Shown: positions 1 through 59,571, counted from the stretch's first letter. The stretch is 64,000 nt of DNA from Distichodus sexfasciatus (GCA_032718565.1 JAVGVS010000098.1:1429865-1493864), one strand, 5' to 3'. Numbers and translations: made by a program. The notes: generated by a model from the sequence alone, not told the origin.

Positions 1-2400
1 TAAGTTCAAATCCAGCTCTATCCTACTGCCAGAACTACCGTAACTTGGCCCCTGAGCAAGACCTTTAAGCCCCAATGGGCCCCTGTAATTAGAAAATAGA
101 AGTCGCTCTGGTTAAAAGCATCTGATCGACGCCCTAAACGCAAATTTGAACTAACAGACTTGATGCAGACGACTTTGGAAAGCTGCTGGACATTCCCCAT
201 AGGCTTCAGGCTCGATTAGTTGCGCAGCACAGCGATATCGCGGCTAACGTGTGCTTGCCGTTATTGGAATGAACAGCTTTGCGTCGTTGCGGGATCTGAG
301 CCGTCCTCGGGGTGTGTGATTACTCAGACAGAGTCAGGAATCTTTTTCCATATCACACGCCGGAGTTGCACAGTGGCCTACGGGCACCGTGAGTCACCAC
401 GTTAGCGCTTTAGCCGGCCGCCGATACGCAGACGCAGCTTTCCGTCTGGTCGAGTTTGCCTTTCAGCTGTCTTCTGCCAGACATTTTGACCTTCAGTGAC
501 ATGAAATTAAGTGTTAAACTTGGTATTTGAGAGTCTTGGTTGTTAATTATTACCATTGATATTTTTGCGAAGTAAACTAAGCCAGACTGAAAGTCCAAGA
601 CATTGAGGTTTTTCATGTAGGGATGTTACTGCTATACCACCATTTTTAAGCTATGAATATTTATAGTTTTATTTACCTGGTTTTTAATAAGAAATTGAAT
701 GAACTGAAGTAAAATAGAAAATCATCACAATTTTCTACTTGTATTAAGTTAGCACTCCAAATCACTCCAAATTCAGCTATTTACATATTTGCACAACCAT
801 CAAAATCAGAAATAGATATTTGAAATCATCCTATTGAACCAGGGAAAATGTGGACTGTCCATTGTTTCTCCCATCTGGGTTGGTGAGGGGTTTTGCTGAA
901 GCATAAAGAGCTTAGAGACTGAAGAGGGACTTCAGGACAATTCCCACACAAATACAGGCAGGCACAAGTGTTGTCTCTGAGATCGGTGTGTGTGTGTCCC
1001 TGAGGCAGCTGTGGCGTGTTTCTCTTTCTCGAGTTTGACAGCTGTTATTCCTTGGAGGTGTTTGTCTTTTTTAGACTCAAATGCTTCTGTTAACCTCCTG
1101 AGCCTGTGTTCTTCCACAACCTGTGATTCCCACCTTTTCTAGAACATTCTTCCCACTGCAACGTGTCCAGTCAGATGTAAAGGTCTGAACACACTTTTTG
1201 AAGAAGTTTTTCATCTTATAATCAAGGTCCAATCTCTAGGCCCCAAAATTGGCATTATCTTGAGTAAATTAATATTGGTAATCTATCATTTCTGTTATGA
1301 TGCTTATAGGGATTGCTAAGCAAATTGTTAGCATGAGAAGCATTATTAAAATAGACATTTTAGCTCTGAATAAACATTAGGAATCCACTCATTTCCGCTA
1401 GGATACTTATAAAATTTGCTGCTTGTTAGAATTAAACACTAATGAAACAAGCAATACGAATATCTAATTTCTGCTACCATGACTATAAATTATAATGGAA
1501 TGTTAGCACCAAAAGCTAGTATGAATTAGCCTTATCTAGCAGAACGTAGCATTAAGAATGTCTCTCCTCTGTTAACATTCTGATAGGAAATGCAAATGTT
1601 TGTTATAATCAAGATCCAACATAAATGTGCATAATCTATTGGAAAGCAGTATAAACTAAGCTATAATGATGATGTTGATGATAGCATCAAGTGTTAGAAT
1701 AACTTAGCACGATCTAGCAGTAATTTAGCGGTAAAGCACGATCTAGTGGTAATTTAGCGGTAAAAGGAAATTTTCATTTCTGCTAGCATTCTCATGGTAA
1801 ATAAATGTTTATTACCACTGGGAATCTCTCATTTCTACAAGAATTTTCATAAGAATTAGAGGTTTATTAACATCAAGTGCAAGCCTAGCCTTAGGAATCT
1901 TAGCCATAAGAGTCTATTACAAATGTGTATATCTGACTCAAGCCTGCAGTCTTAGATTTCGGGACATTTATGTAGGTATATAAACAGCGTGTACAGCGTC
2001 AAACATGACCAGTAAAGTCAGTGCTGGTGATGGTGTGAGGCTTCAGCAGAAAGCTCGGTGTGGATTTGGTTGTGCATTTTGTGGAGATGTAACGACCCAT
2101 TCCGATAGCAGTCGTGTTTACGCGGTCGCTCCGCCGCACCGAGCAGATAACGGCTGGAATACCGACGGGGCGCTTAATGCGATACACACTCAATCGATTT
2201 TCCCCCAAAACTAATTAGTAGCCTGAAGCGGAGCCACTGAACTCGGGGATCGGAACAGAGTGTAAAAAGGATGGAGTGGAACGGGGCGATTTAAAGAGAG
2301 CAGGGCTCTTACTTTTACATGTACATCGTGTAGAGGATGCTCTTATACAGAGCAACGTACTTCAGAGCTTTGTAATCCACATCTGTAAAACTAAAATTAA
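1..2400. other. upstream intergenic or 5' intronic sequence
   Basis: No gene found. About 1260-1900 contains a loosely repeated, AT-rich motif (variants of catttctgctagcattctca). A CpG-richer patch lies at 2085-2260 (tacgcggtcgctccgccgca) but has no supportable exon. 2310-2395 resembles the common fish repeat with 'gatgctcttatacagagcaac'. Confidence 0.5.
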
Positions 2401-2476
2401 AAGCTGCAGCTTTTTTGCACAGTATCAAAATCTGTCAAAGTAAAACGTCATAAGCAGCCCCTCCCGTTTTCCTAGA

Positions 2477-2515
2477 TAGACGGATGGATGGATGGATGGA
2501 TGGATGGATGGATGA

Positions 2516-2585
<70 letters not shown>

Positions 2586-2740
2586 GGATAGATAGATGGA
2601 TAGATGGATAGATAGAATGTATGAGGGAGTAAAAGAGGCAAAGATAGTCATATAAGACGACAGACAAATGGATGGATGGATGGATGGATGGATGGGTTGA
2701 TGGGTGGATAGATAGGTGTATCTATAGATCTGCTTATTCA
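2477..2740. repeat. (GATG)n/(TAGA)n tetranucleotide microsatellite
   Basis: About 36 bp of ggat repeats pass into about 100 bp of tagata repeats, then a second ggat block at 2668-2725. Antisense ORFs reading Ser-Ile-Tyr-Leu or His-Pro-Ser-Ile are products of the repeat, not genes. Confidence 0.95.
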
Positions 2741-3599
2741 TATAATTTAATATGAATATATATGATAAAATAGAATATACTATACAAATAAACATTCTAA
2801 TATATAGATGATATAGATAATGATCTAAATATAATAAATAAATATACTATATCACAATAAAGATAATAATAATGATAGATAGTCAATAAGTAAGTAAGGT
2901 TAGTTTCTTAGGAGAGAATCGCAAAAACAATTCATTTTTTATACCATGTATGCTTTTAGTTGAGAGACTCTGCTACTGCAGTCTGTCTACTGGGAGGAAC
3001 TGTGGCTCTTCCCTGCTAAAGATGGTGTGTGTGTGTGTGTAAGAGAGAGGACCAGGCTTTATGTTAAGCCCGGAGAGTGTGCAAACCCCAGACAAATGCA
3101 GATAGAATACAGATGTGTGTGTATGTATGTGTTTTTTTGACCTAGACTGTTTTGGGGACAGATTTCAGTCTCTATACTTGCAGATTTTGGAAGTTCACCT
3201 ACCTTTCAGAATGAAAAATGGCATCCCAATTTCCCCCTAAAAAATCTGACAATAAAAATATCTAAAAAGGCATAGTTTTTATTCTTTTTTTGCTTTTGAT
3301 TAGTTTAGTTTTGATAATATTGATATAGAAGAGAATTATGAGATCCAAACTTCTAATTTAATCACTTTCTGAAGATCTTAAGGGATGATATGGCTTTAAA
3401 ATATTTTCTTTTTCTGACTTTCCAACTACCTAATATTAATTCTAGTATGGCTACATTAGCAGTTTGTTTTTGTTAAGATATCTTTGTATTAAAGTTAATG
3501 TAAGAAAAGTAAAAGAGCAGACAAGTTTCATTTTCATTACTAAGGTTATGGTTAGGATGTGGATTAGCGATAGGGATAGTCATTATATATATTCAAAAA

Positions 3600-4140
3600 C
3601 ATAGAGAAGTCTGTGCGTGTGTGTGTGTACGCTTTTGGGCCTTTTGTCCCCTGGGGACATTTGAGAGGTCCCCATGAGGGAAAATGACTTTATAGAAAAT
3701 GTGCATGTTTTACTTGAGAAACTAAAAGAGGTCAAATATGTGCAGTTAAGGTTAGGATTAGCTGTAGAATTGTATACATCTAGTCGTTATGGGAGTCTGT
3801 GGAATGTCCCCACAAAGATAGTGGTCCAAGTTTGTGTGTGTGTGTGTGTTCATGTATCAATTGCTTGTGGGGACCTTTTTGTCCCCTAAAATCACTTTTA
3901 TCTGTTTTTTTGGGCTTTATGGGGACATTTGAGAGGTTCCCATGAGGAAAAATGACTTTATAGAAAATGTGTTTGTTTTATTTGAGAAACTAAAAGAGGT
4001 AAAAGATGTGCTTTTGGTTACTGAGGTTAAGGTCAGGGTTAAGATTAGGTGTAGGTGTAAAATTATATACATCTAGTCATTATGCGAGTCTATGGAAAGA
4101 CCTCACAAAGATAGTAATACAAAGACTGTGTGTGTGTGTG
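3600..4140 (+). repeat. two adjacent copies of a 'ggggac...cccc' interspersed repeat
   Basis: Copies at about 3602-3840 and 3840-4140 share ttgtcccct, ggggacatttgagaggt, cccatgagg, aatgactttatagaaaatgtg and aactaaaagaggt, and each abuts a (GT)n tract. A third copy is at 18976-19258 and a diverged reversed one near 46140-46320. Looks like a short transposable repeat mobilised with its GT tail. Confidence 0.8.
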
Positions 4141-4317
4141 TGATTTACACCACTATTCCCAGCCCCTAGCAGGTTTATTGCCACTGTGATAGACCGGGTT
4201 TGGAGACACACTGCGCATATCTCAAAGCTTTGTCTCACCCCACTAGAATTCAACACACACACCACGCACAGCTAAAAAAAACACACTACATAAACAACAT
4301 TGCCATTTTAGTACATT

Positions 4318-4690
4318 ATCTAGCTTTGATACCCATGTTCGCAAGAACATTCCCATTTGATATCCATATTATCCAGTTTGGTTCAATTTGATACCCATTT
4401 TACATTGTTATATCCCATTTGATGCTTATACTACTTCTCTTTTGATATCCATATTCCCAAGATAATTCTCATTTGATTACAGTATTACCCAGTTAGATCC
4501 CGTTTGATGTGCCTACTATTGGTTTTTTTACAATTTGATTCCCATATTTCCCAAATAAATCCCATTTGATAGCCATGGCACCCAAATAGCCCCCCTTAAT
4601 ACACATACTCACCACATTCTTCCCCTTTGATTCCCAAATTTCCAAGATAGTTCCCCTTGATAGCCAAATTTCCCTGACACTTGCTTTTTG
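4318..4690. repeat. degenerate tandem minisatellite, unit about 35-40 bp
   Basis: About ten diverged copies of a unit like cccatttgatacccatattc followed by ccaagataattc. No ORF of interest. It lies about 1.6 kb upstream of the first coding exon. Confidence 0.75.
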
Positions 4691-5039
4691 GTACTGATAT
4701 TGCCCCTTCAGCATATACCGCCTCGTCATCCGTCACAACGCCGTTAAACCCTCCCTCAGCACTTGTGTTAAATGTGGTAACAGCCACGAATGTGTCGAGA
4801 GGCTTCAGCTAGGCGGCCTGCTGGCTTCCTGCAGCTTTAAGGTCTTCAACTGTTTGTCGTTTGCATAATATATCTGCATAAAATATGCAAATGAAATTAA
4901 AAAGCAAAGCGGAGAGCGTGCAGAGGCATGACTCAGAATCTCTAATGACTTTTTTGCTGCCCTGGAAAAAAGGGGTGGGGTATGTGTGTGGGGTGGTGGG
5001 GTGGGAAGCTGATTAATTTGCCAACGCCGACCGCACGGG

Positions 5040-5281
5040 AGAAAGATTAATTCTCTTCTGAGAGGGAGAGGAAGATGAAGAGAGAGAAAAGAGAGGGAGA
5101 GGGAGTTTGGAAATAAAATTTTTGAAGCATAATTAATAAGTTTACATTGTGATTTAATGACAACTTTAATGCCCAGTAAGCAGAGTGTGTGTGTGTGTGT
5201 GTGTGTTTGTACCACCCCTGCAGTCATAGTTAGTTAATGAGAGTTTGGTGCTAGCAGGAATTAGAGGTTACCACCCACACT

Positions 5282-5312
<31 letters not shown>

Positions 5313-5860
5313 CCTGCCTTTATTGATCGTCCAGGGCAGAAAGGCCTACAGCGCTCTTATTAACTGATTACATGAGTCATGTCTCCCTGATGTATGTTAG
5401 AGAGAAAAACTGAGGGAGGGAGAGAGAGAAAGAATGAGAGAGCAAGGCTGAGAGAATGAGAGAGCTTGGAGGATGAAAGAAAAAAGAGGCCATGAGAGAG
5501 AGAGAAAGAGGACAAGAGACAGGAATTGTGAGACAGTAGCTTAAAGGAATGAAGAAAAAGGCAAAAAAAAGAGACAGAAAGAACAGAATCATTAGAGTAG
5601 GAATAAAGAGGAGCAGGGGATGTATGCTAAGACAGAGGAATCTGGAGCCGGGTGCCTAGAGAGAGAAAGAGAAGAAGAAGGTAAGAGAGCAAAAGGAATA
5701 AATAAAGGAATAAAGGAATGAAGAAAAAGGTAAAAGAGAGTGAAAGACAAAGACGGGGCAAGACAAAATGTGAGATTTCATGAATGACGGAAAGAGGGAA
5801 AGAGAGAGCGAGAAAGACAAAGAGACAGGACAAAGAGAAGGACAAGAGACAGAATGTTCC
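5040..5860. repeat. purine-rich (GA)n low-complexity tract
   Basis: Mostly agagagaa/gaaag variants on the + strand, interrupted by (CA)n at 5287-5312. The antisense Phe/Leu/Ser-rich ORFs here are artefacts. Confidence 0.85.
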
Positions 5861-5997
5861 TCTCCTGGGTCAACTAATTTTAAGATCTTCAAAGGGGCAC
5901 GAATGTTGAGATAGTTAAGCACTGTGTTAAACATTCAAGCAAACAAATTTAACGTCTGACATTGAAAACACAGACAAATGTCATAGGATTTGATATA

Positions 5998-6036
5998 TTC
6001 ATATGAGTTGACGTTTAAGGCGTCAACTCATATGAA
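5998..6036. repeat. perfect 16-bp inverted repeat
   Basis: Arms 5998-6013 (ttcatatgagttgacg) and 6021-6036 are exact reverse complements around a 7-nt loop. It lies about 220 bp before the presumed 5' UTR acceptor of plxna2. Could be a small foldback remnant or a dimeric binding site. Confidence 0.85.
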
Positions 6037-6255
6037 AGCCCAAAGTTGAAGTGCCTCCTTCCTCCATCCATTCCTATCTGTTCCATTCATGCCTGCTGCA
6101 CTCCATTTCCAGTACACAGCTGTACTGAGGGATGGGTTTTACTCAAACCTGGGGGTTTCAGGTCTCTTCCCCTTTAGTTCAGGGGATTTCTACCAGTTTT
6201 GTGGTGTTATTGAGTGTAACCTCTTCATTCCCCTTCTCTGTCTTTACCCTCTCAG

Positions 6256-6351
6256 GTCCATGATGTGATGAAAATCTCTCTCCAGCCTAAAAAGGGATTG
6301 CCCCACAACAAAACAAAAGAATTAAGACTTCCACTTTTCTGCCCGTGCTGA
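6256..6351 (+). other. plxna2: plxna2 5' UTR part of first coding exon
   Basis: A pyrimidine-rich stretch ending in ctctcag at 6255 looks like a splice acceptor, so the first coding exon probably begins at 6256 and is preceded by at least one non-coding exon I cannot locate. The leader contains a minimal upstream ORF, ATG-ATG-TGA at 6260-6268, which could lower translation slightly. This is inferred from sequence only; no transcript is available. Confidence 0.45.
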
Positions 6352-52917
<46,566 letters not shown>

Positions 52918-54150
52918 TCCGAGGGATTCAGATGGACAGACAGTCACTGGTCTCCTCCTGTTCGACTGAGTGGAACTGACCTGATGTCAGTCTATGGAAA
53001 AAAATAAACTATTTGTGCCACAGAGAGACTGAAAAAGTTGCCTCAAACCAAACAATTACTCTGACCAGCATCGCCATCTACTGTTCATGTCCAGTAACGC
53101 AAGACGCACTTCACTGATTTGTGGCAACTCCAGTTTTCCGCCAGCTTTATTGAAGGAAGTTTTTGCAAAGAATGGATAAGAGACATGTACTGCTAATTAT
53201 ATAGAACTATGTAGACAAAATTTTCCTTTTTGGTTTACAGTATGCATGATAAGAAAGATTCCCTATATTTATTTCCCCCACATTCATAGCCATTTTGTCA
53301 AATCCATTTTGTGACCCAAGATGGTGAGAGCACTTCTGTCTGCCATCCACTGACCTTTCTGCTGTACAACCAGTAAATAAGCTTTTTGTAGCTCTCGAAA
53401 GGCAGGTGTGTGTGTGTGTGTATAAGTGTTGGAACTCACATCCTCACTGTGCCACATGTGCTGCAGTGTTGTTTTCCCCCCAAAATGGCTTGAAGATATA
53501 TATGAGGTGATTTTAGTGTCAGATTAAAAATAAAAAATTATTAACTTGATTTTTCCTACACTTTACTGTAGCATTATGTTCCATGACACTCTGACAGAGG
53601 GCACCATTTACATCTTAGTGATATATTTTATTCGAAACAGTGTCAGCTGGCATTGCGTTCCTGTACCAATGAGCTTTCACCTTGATCCTTGCTTTCATTT
53701 TATGTGTGTATGTGTGTGTGAGTGTGTGTGACGATCTCTTATTAACGTTGATTAAAAAATAGAACAACGTGAAAAGCATGCCAGAAACACACTGATTTGT
53801 AATAATCTTGCTTTTTAAATCTCCAAATCTATTATCAGACTGTCCTTAAACACATGCAGTCTTGGAAAGTGAGTTGTGTAAAAATGGAAAGTACTGCTCA
53901 GAAGAATTCTACTGAATAGAAATAAACCGGTTTCACTGCAGCTATAGCAAAATAAAAAAGAAGAAAAAAGGAAACAGTCAGTTGAGAGTATAAAACCACA
54001 TAACACTGTTTTATTAATTTATTTAAGTGACTGTTTTTTGTTTTGTTTTTTACAGCCAAATAATATTGTGTATTTAAATTGTAAATAGTAAACATTCCTA
54101 TTTTGCAACAATTCACTTTGTACTGTTGTAATAAATTAATAAACTCGACA
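52918..54150 (+). other. plxna2: plxna2 3' UTR (approximate)
   Basis: No coding signal follows the stop. The sequence is AT-rich and mostly unique apart from a short (GT)n at 53406-53420. An early AATAAA lies at 53003-53008; a stronger cluster lies at 54130-54143. The UTR end is a guess. Confidence 0.5.
54130..54143 (+). terminator. candidate polyadenylation signals
   Basis: Two overlapping-range AATAAA hexamers (54130-54135 and 54138-54143), followed by the GT-containing stretch caacagttgtgaacagg and a third AATAAA near 54188. This is the best candidate for the distal plxna2 3' end; AATAAA at 53003-53008 is a proximal alternative. Confidence 0.45.
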
Positions 54151-54199
54151 AGTCCAACAAGTCAACAGTTGTGAACAGGTTATGTTGAATAAATGCTTG

Positions 54200-56640
54200 T
54201 TCACTCATCTTAAAGGTAAAGTTTTGTCCAATGACACAAACAAGAATGCAGCTAATAATAAATGAATGAACAGCAGTGGGATTTTTTCACTGCCCTCCAT
54301 TGAACACTGATACGTTTATTCATTTTTCACACATATTCATTTTATTCATTTTCATACATAGTTATACAAGTAGTGTATGACAAAAAAAAGTTATTGGCCA
54401 TTGCAATCCGTGTTTTTTTTTCTTTTTTGGGGGGTGGGGGAACACTTCCATCTGTGGCTCATAGGTGGCGGTAAACTTACTTGGTTGGTTACCACCATTA
54501 AATGTCTGACGCTTGTACAGGACAAGCTGGCTGCTAGAGAACACTAACAAGACATTATTCTTTCTGGAGTTATTTTTAACTTGAAACCTTTTACTGTGGA
54601 AACACAGTATAATAATTACAAAAAAAAATCATTATCTATGAAACAAGCTTGTAGTATGTGTAGCCTCCAAGTTCTCTGTAGAAATAAATGGTGCAACTAT
54701 GAGTTTTGTTTGTCCGGACGTTCTTCTAGGAGGTGAAGGTTAGATGCTTAATGAACCATGCCATTTAAGCCAAATGTCTGGTGTAACACATCTACGATTC
54801 TGTCTCAGATTGAGTTTCAACGTGTCTGAACCACCGACTCATCTGCCTCTGCTCATTTATAGATTGTGTGTTTTACTGATTGCATTAACGTTCCGTTCCC
54901 TTAGACATGTGCAGGTCACGCTCACTCGACAGAATGGACATTCAGGGCATCTTCTCATCACCCAGCCATCTACTCTGGTACCATTAATAGTGCTTGTGTT
55001 TTTTTTTTTTTTTGTACTAATCAGTAGATGAGCAATCTATTAAAATGCCTTCTCTCTCACTCCTCCCGGACGTGTTTTATGTGGGGAAACGGAAGCCAAG
55101 AATTCCAAGCGTAGTGAGTGATGACTTACTTGCAGAAGACTTGTTTGAATGCTTGCGTTGTTCTGGTCTTTTGCTGTGTATGTATTTAAATCATTATTAT
55201 TCCCAATGCACTCTCCACTTACCAGCACTATTAATAATGTATGCATAATGACGAACTGTAACTTGATCACTGATACGGAAGTGAAAATATCACATAAGTA
55301 AATTTAAATATTAATATAGGAAATATACAGTCACGTAAAAAAACATTTATTATACACAGATTTTGACATACACTTTGCAATTATTTAACAAATAAGTGAG
55401 AAAGGATTTTTAAAAATATATATTTTTAATAAAATATTTTTATCATTTCAAAATAAGTAATATACTGCAATAATACAATCAAGTACACACATATGCACAC
55501 ATAAAAATCATATACACATACACATACACACATTTTTGTAATTTATAGACAATATATTAATGATTGGATAAAAGAATAAATACATGTATGAAATAAAAAA
55601 AAAACAAAAAAACATTTTACTACTTACTATTCAATATCAAGCTCAGTGATATTTCTATCTGAGGTGAGAAAACAAGGATATACTGTATGTAGTATAGAAA
55701 CTATTATTACAAGGTTGTTTTTTATATTTTAAGAAAGGTCAATTTTAATCAACTTAACCACCCCTTTGAACCTGTAGCTCATGTTTACTTTCCCAAACTC
55801 TCTATGTGTTTGAGCTGAGGTCCTGTTTTGGGTTTTGTATCTGAGCTGCCAGCTGTCATCAAGCAATGCTTCAGACTCGGGATGCTGGAGCACTGCCTTT
55901 GAAATGTTTTATTAATAAAAGTGCTTGGCTTGCGAGAGTCCTGCAACCGTATACCAGAGGGGCTTGTGAGCTCCCCTATGGTTAATCCATTCGTATGAGG
56001 CATTAACTGTTTTGACCGCGGATGTTTTTAGCTGTAGCTGGAGACAAGCTTAGCCTACAGTGTGGGTCTTTAAAAATAGACTAGCGTCCATATAGCAAAT
56101 AAAATCTGATAAATTAGACTGAACCCCTGTGATGGTGACCATAAGATTCATGGTATGAATCCCAGGAGAGACTAAACACCATTATGCAACAGAGAGGCTC
56201 ATAATTAAGAAATGTAAGTCACTCTGGATAAAAGCGCTGGGTGAATTTCATTAATCTAAAGTAACTTTTGAAAAAATGTTAAAATTGAGTTACAGGTGGA
56301 TTGAGGAGAAAATTTACTTGCTTCATTACGCAAGTAATTTAGCGACAAAAGTATTTAAGAAAAACCCACTGACATTGAAAAAAACACTGAATTGTTCTAA
56401 TTGAGTACAAAAAAATGCATTAATAATGATGGAAGTTTATGTGGTGAATTTTGTGTTGAATTTGTCATTTACGATTCAGTTTAGAAACATTCAACCTTTC
56501 AAATTCAGACTAAAAATCACTACTTGAATGATTCATTTTGTATTATTCAATTTCTCATTCATACAAAAAAACATTTTAAAATTCAACTTTAATTATTCAG
56601 TAAGTATTATTCAGTGCCTTGATTTTTGCTTTGCCATTTC
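54200..56640. other. intergenic region after plxna2
   Basis: AT-rich, with no convincing gene. 55320-55760 is very AT-rich. A repeat fragment near 56215-56245 reads taagtcactctggataaaag. Confidence 0.5.
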
Positions 56641-56689
56641 AAGTGCGCTGCTTCAGTTGAGTAATAAATTCAGCTGGAAAGTCCACCTT

Positions 56690-56830
56690 GCATCCGGGAC
56701 CTACGGGAAAGGAAGTAGCGTGCAGGGCGCATGCTCGTTGAGACTGCGTTTCCGGTGAACACGCTGTCGCGCGCGTTTTTGATTCTGTGGCGGCGTCGCA
56801 CGTGCAGCAGGAGCGCCGGAAGGAGTTGGA
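56690..56830 (+). promoter_or_regulatory. CpG-rich promoter-like patch
   Basis: A local CpG-dense island in AT-rich surroundings. Motifs: ETS-like ggaagt at 56711 and ccggaag at 56816, tttccggtg at 56749, and gggcgcatgc resembling NRF-1 at 56725. This combination is typical of housekeeping-type vertebrate promoters and fits a transcript running rightwards into the exons below; a bidirectional promoter is possible. Confidence 0.5.
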
Positions 56831-57293
56831 TCAAACCGCACGTGTAGTTTACGCTGTGTATGTTTCTTTCTTTAAATACATGCTCACGTTTCTTCATTTC
56901 TGTTGCGTTTTACAGACCGGTCATATTATATGCTCTGTTTTGTGCTTATTTTTTGGTACCCGTGCTGTTTTTCAGTTCGGTGCCTCAGATAGTAAAACGT
57001 AATTAAAGGTTAGCAGTTTTGGACAGTCGTTTGTGGTCCAGGCGCGAAATATAATATAGACGACTTCACTTGGTTTATTTTGCAGCCGCTTCAGTCTGTA
57101 GAACGCTGTATTTGCTGACACTCAGAGCTATCGTATTAGTAACGATACTAACACTGTCTAATGTAAATCTACTGAATTGTGTCAAGTTCAACAGTGCAAA
57201 TATTTAATACTTAAGCACTCACTATTGTTCATTTATTATTGTAGCAAATGTTATTTTGATCTGTTTTGATTGCTTACTCTTATTTCCCAATAG

Positions 57294-57412
57294 ACAATTT
57301 CCTGGATTGTTCACAAATTGGAGAGGCAAAAGACGATTTGCTGCAGCATTTCCTGTGCACATTAAACAGCCAAAACTGTACAGTGCGATATTCCACCTTC
57401 TGCCAGCCCAGT
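57294..57412 (+). CDS. candidate exon of unidentified gene (U-exon 1)
   Basis: Acceptor tttcccaatag, donor agt|gtgagc. Open with a 5' overhang of two bases: NFLDCSQIGEAKDDLLQHF, then CTLNSQNCTVRYSTFCQPS. It ends phase 0 and joins in frame to 57651. No in-frame ATG precedes it inside the exon. An overlapping alternative frame is also open, so the frame call is tentative. I do not recognise the protein. Confidence 0.35.
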
Positions 57413-57650
57413 GTGAGCGGAGCCCTTTAGGTTCAGCACAAATGCTCTGTACCTTGGCAGAATTAGGGACCAGAACTGTCACATTGGATGAAAAATATGA
57501 CTCATGATCAAGTGAGTGACTTAATTTTCAACACTCCATTAAATGAATGTTTTAACACCAAATAATCTGATAGCAACATAGTTACAAATAGTCCAGGACA
57601 AACATGCTTGGGCTGTAATCATAGCCTTGTGTTATGTTTATCTCTGACAG

Positions 57651-57726
57651 TTACAGGACACACTGATCAAGCTGTATCGAAAACTGGAGAGCTTAACAGG
57701 TGGCTGGCTTCTTTACAAAGCATCAG
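57651..57726 (+). CDS. candidate exon of unidentified gene (U-exon 2)
   Basis: Acceptor tctctgacag, donor cag|gtaaaa; 25 codons plus one base: LQDTLIKLYRKLESLTGGWL then LYKAS. Amphipathic, probably helical. Phase 1 end matches the next exon. Confidence 0.45.
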
Positions 57727-58179
57727 GTAAAATTACTATTATTACTTAGGAGGTTGGGGAAGGTGCGTAGTGTCACCTGCAGAATGTGGATATACAGGTG
57801 TAGGACAGCAAAAGCTGCAAATCCAGAGAAAATTCAGCGCTCTGCATAGCTCCTCATCAGGACGCTGATACTACCTTGCCACCAAATTCTGAAGCTTTTG
57901 AAAACATGCGGTAATAGAGCATCTTTATTGCCTTTTTGTTTTAATGTGGCAAGTGAAGGGTACCCCCAACCCATTTGTTGTATTTTCAACTCTTCTTTTA
58001 GCCATTTATTTGAATAACAAAAAGTGATATATTTGTAAATGTTCACTTACAGGAGTTTCCTTGTCCTTGTGTCATCATCCAGATTCTGTTAAGCTCTGGC
58101 TGACTGAATGCAACCCTGTAACATTTGATAGAATTTGACTTTAATTCTGTTCATCACACCTTCTTGTGAAGTTTCACAG

Positions 58180-58339
58180 TAAAGGAATACTTCTCTCGTT
58201 TTGAATGTGGTAGGGTCTTGGCAGAAGAACACGCCAAATTGAGTGAGGACTCAAAGATGTCTTGGTTTGGCATGTTCTTGCTGAAAGGGAGGATGTGACG
58301 GCCGTCCCAGCGGAATCGGAGGATCTGTACACCTCTGAC
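58180..58339 (+). pseudogene. candidate exon of unidentified gene (U-exon 3), frame changes inside
   Basis: Acceptor gtttcacag, donor gac|gtaagg. The first two thirds read, in the phase set by U-exon 2, VKEYFSRFECGRVLAEEHAK and SEDSKMSWFGMFLLKGR, then Met-TGA at about 58297. The last third is coding-like in another frame, DVTAVPAESEDLYTSD, which is the frame that enters U-exon 4. One missing base in the agggagg run would account for both. Either a real stop, pseudogene decay or a base-call error. Confidence 0.4.
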
Positions 58340-58716
58340 GTAAGGTCATTTTGATGAAGATCTAATAAATGAATGTTTTTAGAATATTTTAGCATTTGTG
58401 TGTATTTGCCATTGACATCTTCTGCATTATCAGATACGAATTGGGGTGTACATTTGGGGACCACGCCTCCAAAATTTGGGAGCGTCTGGAAAATGTTTAA
58501 AAGGGGAAGAAGGTGGTACATTTGTGGGGTTGTAGTGTCTTCTTAGCTGTTGGTTAATACACGCTGATAATGATTTACTCCGCTACCAGCTCTCAGTATT
58601 TTCTTGATCTCACATATTTAAAACATCCCCAGTCCAGCAGGTTTCACAGCTGTTTCTGAAGTTAAAATATATTACTTCCATAGGTTCATCTATTTTTATT
58701 TATTTATTTTTTACAG

Positions 58717-58825
58717 CTGTTTATCTCCCGTATCTCCTGGTTGAAAGACAGTTCTAGTGATGATGAATATTCCGCTCAGACAAAAAGACACATCAGATGG
58801 TGTTTAAATCAGTTTATTGAGACAG
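58717..58825 (+). CDS. candidate exon of unidentified gene (U-exon 4)
   Basis: Acceptor tttacag, donor cag|gtatgt; 36 codons plus one base: LFISRISWLKDSSSDDEYSA then KRHIRWCLNQFIET. The mix of acidic/serine and basic segments looks coding. Joining to 59572 in phase gives a short tail ASSRT and a stop. Confidence 0.4.
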
Positions 58826-59571
58826 GTATGTGCATGGTTTAAAAAAATCCTTATAAAATACAGTTTTTGTTTTGATTCCCTAAAAATTCTCATTCTGTAC
58901 CTCAAGCAAATGGAACAAAATTCTTCATTGCACTTCTGAATGTGCAATTTAGTCCACCATTAAAGGTACAGTTTGTAATTAAAAGAACATTTTGCTTATA
59001 TGGGATATTTTTACTCCTTTTAGGGAACAACTGCAAATTGAGTACAAAAACAAATCTTAAATTTTTGTGTGCCTCAAGTTAAATTTTACATTTGGATCGG
59101 TAAATATGATTTTAACAGCAATCTTATATTGTCATGTCATAGCAGGGTGACAAGAAGGTTTATGATTGTTGTATTTGTTAAAGTGAAAGGGTCAACAATA
59201 ACAATACTGATTTTGTTTACTAGGTAAACTGCTGTTTTTTAAAAATTACATACTGCTGTCTGTTCCGTTTTCTACAAGAGTTGCAGTACTAAGATCATTG
59301 TTAGGTTGAGATATTTAAATACTCTTTCTTCCAAAGATCTTAGTTCTGTGAATGTTTAGTGAAAACTGGACACTATTATGGTTTGGTAATGAACAGCTTC
59401 TAAACTTTGCTTAGCATGGGTTTAGCTTTGAAGATACTCTTGGGCTACAGTTTTAAGACCTGATTTCAACATCGATATTCATCCTTATGAATGCTATAGA
59501 TTCAAATATAGATTCTATCATTCTAATGCATAACCACTGTTGGTTAATGGAATGACTTGCTGTAATTTCAG

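Noticed and set aside
2425..2795. - strand ORFs of Ile/Tyr/Leu/Ser repeats
   Set aside because: Translation of a GATA/GATG tetranucleotide microsatellite.
56787..57002. ORF starting AASHVQQERRKELDQTA as a complete gene
   Set aside because: The start is GTG, and it runs through a likely donor (gtatgt); at most its first part is a first-exon relic.
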